Positions 45,561-57,200 of a stretch of 64,000 nt of DNA are shown one piece after another (positions within the stretch are counted from its first letter, which is position 1; each line of letters begins with the position of its first letter). The notes under the pieces were generated by a model. It did not search any database and was not told where the DNA came from. It saw nothing but the letters and a program-made list of their open reading frames with translations. The stretch lies in the NCBI RefSeq assembly GCF_050003625.1, contig NC_134399.1, positions 150,220,473-150,284,472 of the forward strand. Direction: 5' to 3'. A program made the translations under genes and the position numbers. The stretch comes from Haematobia irritans (lineage: Eukaryota; Arthropoda; Insecta; Diptera; Muscidae).

Positions 45561-45777
45561 ATCAAAATACATAAGAAAAGTCACCTCTCATCAAATGTAA
45601 ATTTTCAGTGTAAACTAGTGTTATTTTTCACTCACTTCGTAGTTTGCAGGAAAAAATTGGAGTTTAAAATTGCAAAAGTGTATAATTGTATAATTTTTCC
45701 TACTTCTTTAGTTCATTTAACTAGTTTAGTCAAAAAATTATTAATGTCAAGAAAACTTTCTCAAAACATAATAATTC

Positions 45778-46365
45778 CACACCCTCAAAAAAATCGCTTC
45801 TCTAACATATGTTCCAAACATATTTTGCAGGAAGCACATATATTCTTGGATACTGCCGAAACATTAATATGTTTGTTTTGCGTGAACATATTATATGTTT
45901 GGAAACATTAATATTAATATTAAAATTAAATAATATTTATACTTAAGCATCACTTTTTTGGCCTTATCATAAAACAGTTTTCCGAAACAACATACGGTTT
46001 CACAGAAATTGCTCCCTTTTGATTCTCTCGCTGTGTTATATTGATATCTTTCGTCAACGCTCCCGGTTTCCATCTCTATTTCTTTATCTATATTCTCTGT
46101 CGCTCTCTGAATAAAATATCACAACTCGATATACTCGAAATTTGTAAATTTATATTTGTTTACATTCACACATATTATTTTTATGAAACATTCATGCCCC
46201 AAACATAATATATTCTAACATATTAACATATGTGTCCCAAACATTTAGTGTTAGTTTAGGAACATTACATATTTGCAGTCAAATATATCATGTTTAAAAA
46301 TTGTGCCCGAAATACATTTTGTTTATATCGGAACATAAGAAAAACCTATTTTTCTAACAGTGCAT
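45778..46365. mobile_element. TIR element 'ACACCCTCAAAAAAATCGC', internally deleted copy
   Basis: Same termini as 41262-43062 (ACACCCTCAAAAAAATCGCT ... TTTCTAACAGTGCA) and same flanking interior (TTGGCCTTATCATAAAACAG), but the central 1.2 kb is absent and replaced by a short ATTAATATTAATATT run. Confidence 0.65.
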
Positions 46366-46976
46366 GAACTAAACTAGAATTAAATTGCCTTTAGTACCAT
46401 ATGGGGTTTACTTTTTGTTTTGAGTGTAGATTTGCGGATTAGCCCAGCTTTATCTCTTTCTTATTTATTCTGTAACAAATTTTAACAGTTGGATCTCCAG
46501 CTGTGCCTAAGTACCATCATTAGCTAAATTCGTTAAAAAACATTACCTATGACACACATTTTAAATACGTTGTAGATTACAATGATCTACATTAGCGATC
46601 ACACATTAATAAAAGTTTCATATTTAACTAATATATTACGTTGTTTTTTTTTTTTCAAAATTTCCAGATGAATAAATGCTGTAATAATGAATCACGACAT
46701 CAGAATAGCGGCATAGTTTCATTAATGTCACACAACAAAACAAAAATAATTGAAAGCCCTTTTTGATAATCGCAAACAGAGGAGGGAAAAAATTGTGTGT
46801 TAAAAAAAATTGTAACGGCAGTGACGACAAACTCAAATCATCACCCGACTAACAAAAAGAACATTTTTCGAATTCCCCCTCTCATTAAAGCTTTTTTGTG
46901 GTTAATCAAAAAACATACACACACCCACCCATCCATCCAGTCCAACACTGCCAGCGTAGTAGAATAGAGCAACACA
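46366..46976 (+). promoter_or_regulatory. 5' region and UTR of the sarcospan-like gene
   Basis: A 3' splice site (TTTTTTTTTTTCAAAATTTCCAG, ending 46667) suggests that the first coding exon begins at 46668 with 309 nt of 5' UTR, joined to an upstream non-coding exon. An in-frame stop TAG at 46965-46967 lies just before the ATG at 46977, which fixes the start of the long frame. No TATA box or initiator can be assigned with confidence. Confidence 0.45.
46668..46766 (+). other. Upstream ORF (32 codons) in the 5' UTR
   Basis: If the acceptor at 46667 is used, the exon opens directly with ATG and a 32-residue frame ending in TGA at 46764-46766, in the same frame as the main ORF but stopped before it. 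Such uORFs commonly lower translation of the main frame. Its use is inferred only. Confidence 0.35.
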
Positions 46977-48206
46977 ATGGAAACGACGACGACGATATAC
47001 GATGACAGACCGATCAGCATGTATGACAATCTCAATATGACCAGTAATGTGAATACGACAAGCACACCTAAAATAAAACAACTACAACCAGCGTCTTCAG
47101 CTACAACGTCAGCAGCACGACTACCAGCGTCTAAAACAAATGGAGAAGTACATACGACAACACCCTTTACCGATATAACATTTAAGTTTAATGACAACAA
47201 TAATACAAAGCTACATTCGCCTTTGGCTCAATACCAGCAACAACCACATCATACTCAACTCAATGGTAATGGGAATTTGAATCAAATACCAACATCGTTG
47301 ACATCGTCATCGCCACAACCACCACCCAATACAGCGACTTCACCAGTTTATGCTACCCCTTTTAAAATGGCCAATACGTCAATAACTAAACCGGCCATAA
47401 CAACTACCAATACTACAATTACCACCTCATCGCCTCTAATATCGACATCACCTCCTTCTCCACCACCACATTATCATACGGGTATAATGCAGCACCATAA
47501 TCATACGCCTCCAGCAGCAACTGGTGCTGGATCAGCGAATATAGGAAATGCATTTGCATCATCAAAGTCACCGCTTTTGCCTTCAACAACGTCATCGCCA
47601 TCTACGTTCACGTCACACACACCGTCGGCTGCTGTGAATTCTACTGCTACTGCCAACGACAACGACATCAGACTTCATCATGAACGGCCACTTAGTCAAC
47701 ATTCGCAATCCGAACTAAACGATACAAGTCACAGTATTGCTGCAGTGAAAGCTGCTCTCAATGAAGCCAAATCGAAATTTTTTGGCTTAAACGGTTATGC
47801 CACCCAACAGCATCCGTATGATCCCCACGAGTCTCAAATGCAAAATCTATTGCCAAACATTGGAACAGCATCAGCGAACAGAGATAAAGTTGACGCTGGG
47901 AGGAGTCCATCCAATCATCAAAAGTACCAACCACAATTGCAACCAACAAAACCACAACCGAAATATCAAAATATACCCGAGAATAGTGCAATATTCCGCA
48001 ATCAAACACAAGGGGTTATTGCCCCGGAATTACCACCAAAACCTGTGGAATATCAAAATTTGAATAAAACATCATCACCATCGCCAACAGTCAACAACAA
48101 CAACAATAAACCAATGGATCATTCAAATAATCGAAAATTACCCGATGGCACCACATACAATCAGATATCATTGAATGATATCGATGGTCCTTCAAATCGT
48201 TCACAG
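46977..48206 (+). CDS. Sspn: Sarcospan-like gene, coding exon 1 (residues 1-410)
   Basis: The ATG has context ACACAATGG with an in-frame stop four codons upstream. The exon is 1,230 nt and ends in phase 0 at ...RSQ before GTAAGT. It is low-complexity with Asn, Ser, Thr, Pro and His runs, proline-rich stretches (PQPPPN, SPPSPPPHYH, PELPPKPVEY) and YQNI, YQNL and YNQI near its end. No globular domain is seen. If the intron is retained, the frame continues 43 codons to a stop at 48336-48338, giving a possible soluble isoform with no membrane helices. The - strand ORFs at 46841-47200, 47419-47601 and 47758-48009 are antisense shadows. Confidence 0.85.
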
Positions 48207-51200
48207 GTAAGTGAAGTTAGAGAAAGAGACATCTGGGCAGGGCACCTTAGATTTCGAAATTTCCAGGGCACAATAATCCCCCTGAGTATACCATGCACTA
48301 GATGTGTACACGTGACACAAAATTGTCGTGAGTCGTAAGTCACGCTAATGGCAGTAGTGTAAGTGTGATTACCTCATCATGCGTGAGCAATGAATTTCAG
48401 GAATAATACTCTCATGAACATAATCATGCTTACGAGTAGAGTGATCAAAACACCGGGTGTTTTGAAAGTCGGTTTTAAAAACCCGGACTTTTTCCAAATC
48501 CAGTGAACGGTATTTTTTGAAACAAATAACCGTCACATCCTGTTCAACCGGTTTTCATAAAAACTCTTAACTTTGAAAGGAAAATGTAAGTCAACGAAAA
48601 AAAAAATAATTTATAATTTTTTTATTCAAGTTTACGTTGTACTTATTAAGAAGTCTTTTTTCTGCTGTATTTGCCTAAATAAGGCACTAAATTAACAATT
48701 TTGCAATGAAAATTTAAAAAAAAACCGAGAGCCGGTTGTTGATGCCTTGAAAACACCGATTCACCGAAAATGGAATTTTGACGAAAACCGACAATAGGTG
48801 TAAAAAGATAAACTGGTACACCGGGTTTTATCTCACGAATTCCCTTAAAACTTTAGTCACACCTGTGTTAGTCTCCAGAGTTTTCGTAAGTCATTATATA
48901 TCGGTGCGTGAGAGCTCTGATTGTGAATATGCGCGTATAAAAATGTCGTGAGTTTGAGTCTTTAAAAGGTTTTCATGTGTTAGTACGGATTTTCATTTCT
49001 TGAACTAGAGAACAGGTACATATTTTAGGTTATTCCAAATATTCTAAGCCACTGTGATGCAATGATTGACTACCATGCTTTCTATAAGAATTGTCATGGG
49101 TAAGCGGTAATGGCGGTGGTCCGCTGGCGTCATTTTCACAAGAGATGCTTGATTCCCTCCCTTACGTATCGTGTTCATACAGCAGTCGGTGTACTTCAAT
49201 TACGAATTTGGTGAACGGTTCAACCATCTTGTTGAGGGGATCGCAGCAGTCTATGACTGGTTTTTAGTTGAGGCACAACTTTGACTCTATTTATTCCAAC
49301 AAGCATTTGGATCTATTACATTCGGAAATAAAATAATGATGGGATTCAAGCGATTTAGTGGGATTGTTTTATATTTAGCTGGAAAACCACAAGTGGCTAC
49401 CGTTAGGTTAGGTGGCTGCCCGATGTATCAGGCTCACTTAGACTATTCAGTCCATTGTGATACCACATTGGTGAACTTCTCTCGTATCACTGAGTGCTGC
49501 CCGATTCCATGATAAGCTTAATGACAAGGGACATCCTTTTTATAGCCGAATCCGAACGGCGTTCCATATTGCAGTGAAACCACTTAGAGAAGTTTTGACA
49601 CCCTCAGAAATGTCCACCAGCATTACTGAGGTGGGATAATCCACCGCTGAAAAACTTTTTGGTGTTCGGTCGAAGCAGGAATCGAACCCACGACCTTGTG
49701 TATGCAAGGGGGTCATGCTAACCATTGCACCACGGTGGCTCCCGTTAGATACCTCAAGCATTTAAATCGTTTGTTTTTCGTACCATTGCTCATTACCGTA
49801 ATACTGGCAGTGTTGCATCGCTTCCAAAAAGTGAAGGAAAAAACAGCAACAACTGCAGAAATGATCCGAAAAGGAAAAGTTTGCTCGTAAGCTGAATATA
49901 TCGCGTGAACGGATGCAACACTTCTTGAAAACTGAGCTCGGTATAAAGCCATTGAAGTTCCAAAAAATTCCAGAACTCACCGTTGTACAAACAATTTAGA
50001 CTGGAAAGAGCCAGGAATTGCTTCGCTTGCACGCCAAATTGGCATTTATCGAGTTCAGCTTTCTCCAATGAGAAGCCATTCCTAATTGAGAAGATTGTGA
50101 AATGATCTGGTTCACTTTCCAAAGAGATTAGCTGAAAACTTAGACATTCGATTGACCACCGACTGCAGCCGATGGTAATGGTGTGGGCCGCTCCCCGCTA
50201 GTATTCATCGGCCGGGAGGAGAAAATAAATGCCCAATATTATTGGGAAAATGTCCTAAAGACACACGCAAAGAAGGAATACGATCACCTCAAATATGTTT
50301 TAAGAACGAAATGTTATTTTTGGACGTTGAAAATGGAACATTTTTGTCGGAAAAATGTAGTTTTCTCTGCAAAAGTACATGGTTGCCAAAATTAGATACT
50401 TAACAAACAAACATGTCCACCTTCCGGATATAACATTGTGCTCTTGAAAAATGTTTGGGGTGATCATATTCCTTCTCTGGGTACAATATTGAAACCCTGA
50501 GCAGATAAACATTTCGGCCGCAGACAATGGACATTCCAATAGGACTCAGCTCCATTGCAGTCAGCCCGCACCAAACAAGAATGGCTTAAAAAGGAAGATC
50601 CTTCGTTTCTACCAAAATCTCCGCATCTCAATCTGTTGGACTTTTGTGCCTGGAGCATTTTAGGGAGGGACTAAAAAATACCGTGTGATGGTTTTGTCGG
50701 CCATTTGAAGGTCGTATATAGCAATAAAACAAATATAGCGCTTTACTTTGTTGCATTACATATTATCAATGTTAATGTACCACCAGATATTCCTAGACGA
50801 TTTAAATTTTCAATCCTTTTTAAAGTAAAGAAAAAATATTTAAAACTGTGTAAACTCTTCCTCAGAGTAACGTAAGGATAGGCTGGTACCTGCTATTTCA
50901 GTCTCACGTAGACTCTTGGGTCCATTTTGATACAACTTATCGCTGGGTGCAGCCCGATTCCAGTTTAGCTCAATGATAAGCGACCTCCTTTTTATAGCCG
51001 ACTCCGAAAGGCGTTTCACATTGCGCCCAGCAAAAAATGGAGCACTATTTCAGCAGGATTATAAGGGAGAGAGGCAGTACCAACTGCTTGCAAAACAACC
51101 GATTCAGTGCTGGTTTTTGTGGGCGATGTCCCGATTTAGAGCAGCTTCTACATAGCGCTGATATAATTGCTCATTTTAATAGAAATATTGCTCACAAGTG

Positions 51201-54200
51201 ATCTTGAGAATAGCATTGTTGGCGTGAAGGGAAACAGCACTACCTTTCATGCATCTATACTGCATGAATTGGTTGCAATAACGTAAACAAATGATCATAA
51301 ACTAGTTTGATTACTCGTTTACGTTATTGCCACCAATTCATGCAGTGTGGATGCACTGCCTACTTTATTGTATACCAAAAAGCGCAACTAAACTCTAACT
51401 GCTGAAGTATTTTTTGCTGGACGGTGAAACCACTTAGAGTAGCATTGAAACACTCAAAAATGTCACCACCCAGCAAAAAATACTTCAGCAGTAAGATTTT
51501 AGTTGCGCTTTTTGGTATACAATAAAGTAGGCAGTGCATCCACACTGCATGAATCGGTGGCAATAACGTAATCGAGTAATCAAACTAGTTTATGATCATT
51601 CGTTTACGTTATTGCAACCATGTTGTATAGATGCATGAAAGGTAGTGCTGTTTTATTTACTTCCTGCCAACAATGCTATTCGGTTGTTTTGCAATTAGTT
51701 GGTACTGCCTCTCTTCCTTACAATCCTGCTGAAATAGTGCCCCATTTTTTGCTGCGGCAGTACTACTGAGATAAGATAATCCGCCGCTGAAAAGCTTTAT
51801 GGTTGAAATTGGGATTGAAACCATGACTCTTTGGTTGTAAGGCGGCCATGCTAACCATTGTACAACGGTGGCTACTTATAAGGAAGCTTTGGAATATATT
51901 TTAAATTTTTCTTGAAGACGTATTTCAATTCGAGCGAAGATAATCCGCCGCTGAAAAGCTTTATGGTTGAAATTGGGATTGAAACCATGACTCTTTGGTT
52001 GTAAGGCGGGCATGCTAACCATTGTACAACGGTGGCTACTTATAACATAAGGAATCTTTGGAATATATTTTAAAATTTTCTTGAAGACGTATTTCAATTC
52101 GAAGAATAAATTTATAATTTGTCTACATTAACTCCTTCAACAACGTATTGTTTACAGATACAGTGTTTAAGTAAGTGGTTTCTCAAGTCTTCTTAATGGT
52201 TTTGAAAAAGTACCGTGTTACGTGTGTTCCAGACTGTATAGATTTGTTGAGCGTGTCAGTAATGTAGCTATAATTATTGTAAAACCCACTCTAAAGCGAT
52301 GACAGCAAGTGGCGTCTTTGGGGCTAAAATACTCCAATTAGAACCGATGCATTCATTCATGCAATAGAGGCAATATTAAGGTGGTTCACATTGCAAAGTA
52401 TTATAATAACATTAACGTTTTCTATAAATAAAATTGTAAAAAAGGAATTCATAAAAAAATACTCGAATATCCAGCAACTCGTTTTTTATTATTGTTTTTT
52501 TTTTCTTTTGTTTTGAAAATTGTTTCAGGATCAACATCAAAAATGTTATCACCCATCTAAATATTGATTTTAATCCATATTTAATTTTCACAGCCAACTA
52601 TCATAACACCAATTATTTTTAATTGTAATCTTTATATTAAAGTTCTTTCTATTAAGCGTTTCTTAAATTCCATTGTACAAAAAACAAACTTGACGTCAGA
52701 AGAAAATTGAAAGTCAGTGCATTAAAAAAACCCCCATAAACAAAATGAAGACAAGCGTAGATATGTTAATTCTTAATGAAAATTATAAAAACAAACCACT
52801 TATGAAGATCACGTATTTGAGTGGAAATTTGTTTTTGTTTGTTTGTTTTTTTTTTTTAATTTTATGACTCACTGCGACAGGTAAACCAAAGTAAAATACT
52901 TTTTAACAAAGTATTCCAATATAAACAAAAATTTCTAAACATGGGCAAAAAAGCTGTCGTAGACATTTTGAAATGTTTTTTGATGCTGTCACCTTCTTCA
53001 CACTTTAGGTAGAACTAAAATCATTTTTGTTTTTTTTTTTTTCGTTTAAAATGTAAGGATGATACACTATTTTTGTACCCTACACAGCTATGTGGAACAG
53101 GGTATTATAAGTTAGTGTATATGTTTGCAACGTCCAAAATGGAACGAGATAGACACATGCTGTCTTTGACCAATATATTCAGAACCACTTCCTGAGTCGG
53201 TGGCTGCCAGCCCGTCTGTCTAAAACCATCTTTCTTTTTCACTCATTCCATTCATCTCTGGCACTTCTCTTTAATTATTTAAATTATTTGATCCAATTAA
53301 TTTTTTAATTGAAATATCTCCATTCACGAAAATGATATTATGAATCACAGTTTTAATTGGACATAAAAAATATTTGATTAAAAAATTAATTGGTTTGCTT
53401 TAAAAATTTCAATTAAATTTTTGATTGAATCAAAAACTTAAGTGTTGTTGACTGCAAAAATCAATTAATTTTTTAATTGATTCAAACAAAAATGTTGACG
53501 TCGATTGGAAAACTCAATCGGGATTTTATTCAGTTAGTTATTTGGTTTAACATCAATCCAATTTCCGCTTCAATCCAAATCCAAAATCCCCGAAATTCAC
53601 TCAGTTTTTTATCTAATCGAAAAAAAAATTATCGATTCTTTTTTCAATTAAAAACGTAACTATTTTCAATCATTTTCTTAATATAAATTAAAATTGACTG
53701 TATCAATTAATTTTTTATTAAAAATTAAGTAATGATTTTTATACCCGCCACCATAGGATGGGGGGTATATTAACTTTGTCATTCCGTTCGTAACACATGT
53801 CACAATATTGCTCTAAGACCCCATAGAGTATATATTCTGGGTCGTGGTGAAATTCTAAGTCGATCTAACCACGTCCGTCCGTCAGTTGAAATCACGCTAA
53901 CTTCCGAACGAAACAAGCTATCGACTTGAAACTTGGTACAAGTAGTTGTTATTGATGTCGATCGGATGGTATTGCAAATGGGGCTACTTTTACATATAGC
54001 CCCCATATAAAACGGCCCCCACATTTGACTTGCGGGGCCTATTAGAGAAGCAAATTTCATCCGGTCCGGTTGAAATTTGGTACGTGGTGTAAGTGTATGG
54101 CCTTTAACAACCATGCAAACATTTTTCCATATCGGTCCATAAATCTATATAGCCCCCATATAAACCGATCCCAAGATTTGACCTCCGAACATGGTTGCCA

Positions 54201-57200
54201 TTCGAATCAAAAATAATCTAACAAAATTTGGAGAAAATTCTACCAAAAAACTCTCAAACAAAAAAAATCTTCTATAGAAAATTTTGTCAAAATGTTATTT
54301 CTGTAGAAAATGTTATCAAAATTTTATTTCTATAGAAAATGTTGTCGAAATTTTATTTCTAAAGAAAATTTTGTCAAAATTTTATTTCTATAGAAAATTT
54401 TGTCAAAATTGTATTTCTATAGAAAATTTTGTCAACATTTTATTTCTATGGAAAATTTTGTCAAAAATTTATTTCTATAGGAAATTTTGTCAACATTTTA
54501 TTTCTGTAGAAAATAGTGTCAAATTTGTATTTCTATAGAAATTGTATATCTATAGAAAACATCAAGAATTCTACCAATCTACAAAACAATAAAAAATCTA
54601 CCATTTTTGATAGAATTCTACCAACTGTGGTAACCATGACCTCCGAAACCTCATGGAGGAGCAAAATTCATGCGATTGGGTTGAAATTTGTTACATTGCG
54701 CTAGTTTGGACCATGCCAAAATTGTTCCATAACGGTCTATAGTTACATATAGACCCCAGATAAAGCGATCGCCAATCACACAAAAATTTGTCTATATCGG
54801 TTCATAAGTATGTAGACCCCGTATAAAGCGACCACCATATTTCAATTCAATACAGCGCAAAAATTCATATCGCTTCGAAAATATTTTTAGAATTTGTTTA
54901 TATATACCGGTCAAGAACTGTGTTATATACGTATTTAATCGACATTTTTATACCCTCCACTATAGGATGGAGTCCATACCGGTCTTATTTATATATAACC
55001 CCCATTTAACCGATCCCCAGATTTGACCTCCGTAGCTCTTGAAGGAGCAAAATTCATCCGGTCCGGTTAAAATTTGGTACATTGTGCTAGTATATGGCCG
55101 CTAACAACCATGCCAAAATTGGTCCACATCGGTCTATAGTTATATATAGCCGATCCCCAAAAATAACCTACCAAAATTTTATTTCTATAGAAAATTTTGT
55201 CAAAATGTTATTTCTATAGAAAATTTTTCCAAACTGAGGTATATACGTATTTAATCGGCTTTTTTTGTTTAATGTATACCCCGTATGGACAAACTTACAA
55301 TTGAGAAGACGGTGTTAAGAAGTTTTAAGATACCTTGCCATCGGCAAGTGTTACCGCAACCCAAGTAATTCGATTGTGGATGACAGTCAAATTTGTTATG
55401 GTTGTTAAACGGTATATTAACATTTCATACTAAAGTTAAACCGGATCGTATATATAATAATGGACCTAATAATGGATCGTATATATAATAATGGACCTAT
55501 ATTAACCAAAATGTTCATGGTTGTTAGAAGGCACACCCAGAGAAGGAATATGATCACCCCAAACATTTTTTAAGATCATCATGTTACTATAAAACGTTTG
55601 TTTTCATCAAACATGCTTGCCGAAATCACATAAATAATTTTCGAGAAGATAACATTGTTGCGACAAACATGTTACATCTTCCCAGTGAAAAAGTAATATG
55701 GTGCTCTTGAAACATGTTTGGGGTGATCAAATTCCTTCTCCGCGTGCATATACTCACACCCAGTACCAATTTTCAACCTGATTGGATGAAATTGGCTTTT
55801 CCAAATAACTTCAGTAGTGACATTTTGGAATCGGTTTTTATGGAGGCCATACCTAAAAAAATCTGAAAACTTTTCATTTTCAAATAGGCTAAGAAGAGAA
55901 GTTTTAAGAAAATCAAGAAATTTCAATATTCAAAACATTGGGCAAGGAGGCAGTGTAACTCCTCGACCAGATATGACAGTGTAACTCCTCGACCAGATAT
56001 GGAACGTACCTAATATTCATTTACTCACCGTCTCCAACGTTCCCTGTAAATTTCAAGTAAATCGGAGAAGATTAGCTTTTTCACAGTACTTTAGAGACAA
56101 GTCGGGGAAAGGAAAGGTATACCAACCCGACGAAATATCGAAAAATAAAGTAGCCGATCATTGTTAGACGCCAACTTCAACCATCTCTGAAAATTTCAAG
56201 CAAATCGGAGAACTTTGGTCTACTTTTAAAAAAGTTGGCCCCGCCCAAATACAAAAAATCAAGTACTCCATATTAACTGCATAACTTCCCACCAAGTCCT
56301 ATATACATTTTAAGTAAATCGGTTTTTTTTTTCAGCGTACTGCAGCAAAGGCGATTTTCACGATTCAAACTCCTAGCCTATGTTATTTAGTGACTGTCAT
56401 TTCTCACTGCGTTTCTTAGCCATTTTTTTGCAATATGCAAAATAAATTAAATTTTAAATGACATTAATTTATTTTAATGATTTTTGTTGGAAATAAAATA
56501 AAATCATGCAATTTTTCCCCTATCTTTCCAGACCGTTTACATGGCCACAACAGTACCACAAAATATCAAAGGTAATAAAATCGCAGGACGACATACGCCA
56601 ACCCGAAGTAGTTTACGGCACAGTCGTATGTTGGTCGTAAGTAATAAACACTTTGAGGGTATGTCCATTTATTTGACTCTTAAATTACGAAATATTTAAG
56701 TTTTAATTCTAATTTTATAATTTTATGTCCACTACCTCCTTACAGAAATAAAGCATCCCAATCCCATGGGTTTTCGTCAGCCAAATCTTGCCCGCTGGTT
56801 ATTGATATTGCAAATTATTATTGGTATATTATTATTAAGTCTATCGACATGGATATTTGTTTTGTCACCCAATACACCTATACAGGATAATCCCTATTGG
56901 TGTGGATTAGCGGTAAGTAAAATATTAAAGTTAGAAAATTATAATAAAATAAAAATAAAAAGCTCTAGCTACAAAGGCCATCGGCTTATTAATTAAATTT
57001 AAATAAACTAATTTGAATAAAATTATTTTTGTTTTAAATCAAATTTATCAAATTGAATCAAATCCATTTGATTTCAAATCAACCTTTATATCTAATTAAA
57101 TTTTAATAATTGAACTAAATGAAACTAAATTTATTTTTAAGAAATTTACTTTAATAAAAGTAAACGTAATCTAAAGCTATGTCATCTATCTGTTTTTATT

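Larger units (their letters stand above)
50863..51880 (-). mobile_element. SINE copy broken by two insertions of one MITE
   Basis: SINE pieces in order on the - strand: tRNA head at 51880-51760, a short body piece at 51471-51420, and the remainder at 51027-50863. Each gap is filled by a copy of the same CAGCAAAAAAT element in opposite orientation (51028-51419 and 51472-51758). Confidence 0.75.
53736..56345 (-). mobile_element. Eroded DINE-like element (type B) with several insertions
   Basis: It starts TATACCCGCCACCATAGGAT and GTCATTCCGTTCGTAACACA, then CGTCCGTCCGTCAGTTGAAA and 152-bp units to 54189. Further diverged units appear at 54648-55180 (including a second TATACCCTCCACTATAGGAT end at 54951), 55260-55530 and 55747-56345. 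Insertions are the 29-bp-repeat element 54190-54637, a small 29-bp-repeat piece at 55160-55230 and the MITE at 55533-55746. Confidence 0.5.

Noticed and set aside
46841..47200. 119-codon hydrophobic ORF antisense to the 5' part of exon 1
   Set aside because: Shadow of the Thr/Ser/Asn-rich coding strand; the opposite strand has a supported start and splice structure.
47758..48063. Alternative frames (83-88 codons) overlapping exon 1
   Set aside because: Other-frame shadows of the 410-residue coding exon.
54284..54538. 84-codon ORF with repeated 'FYFYRKFCQN' peptides (also 58452-58664)
   Set aside because: Translation of the 29-bp repeat array (three units equal 29 codons).
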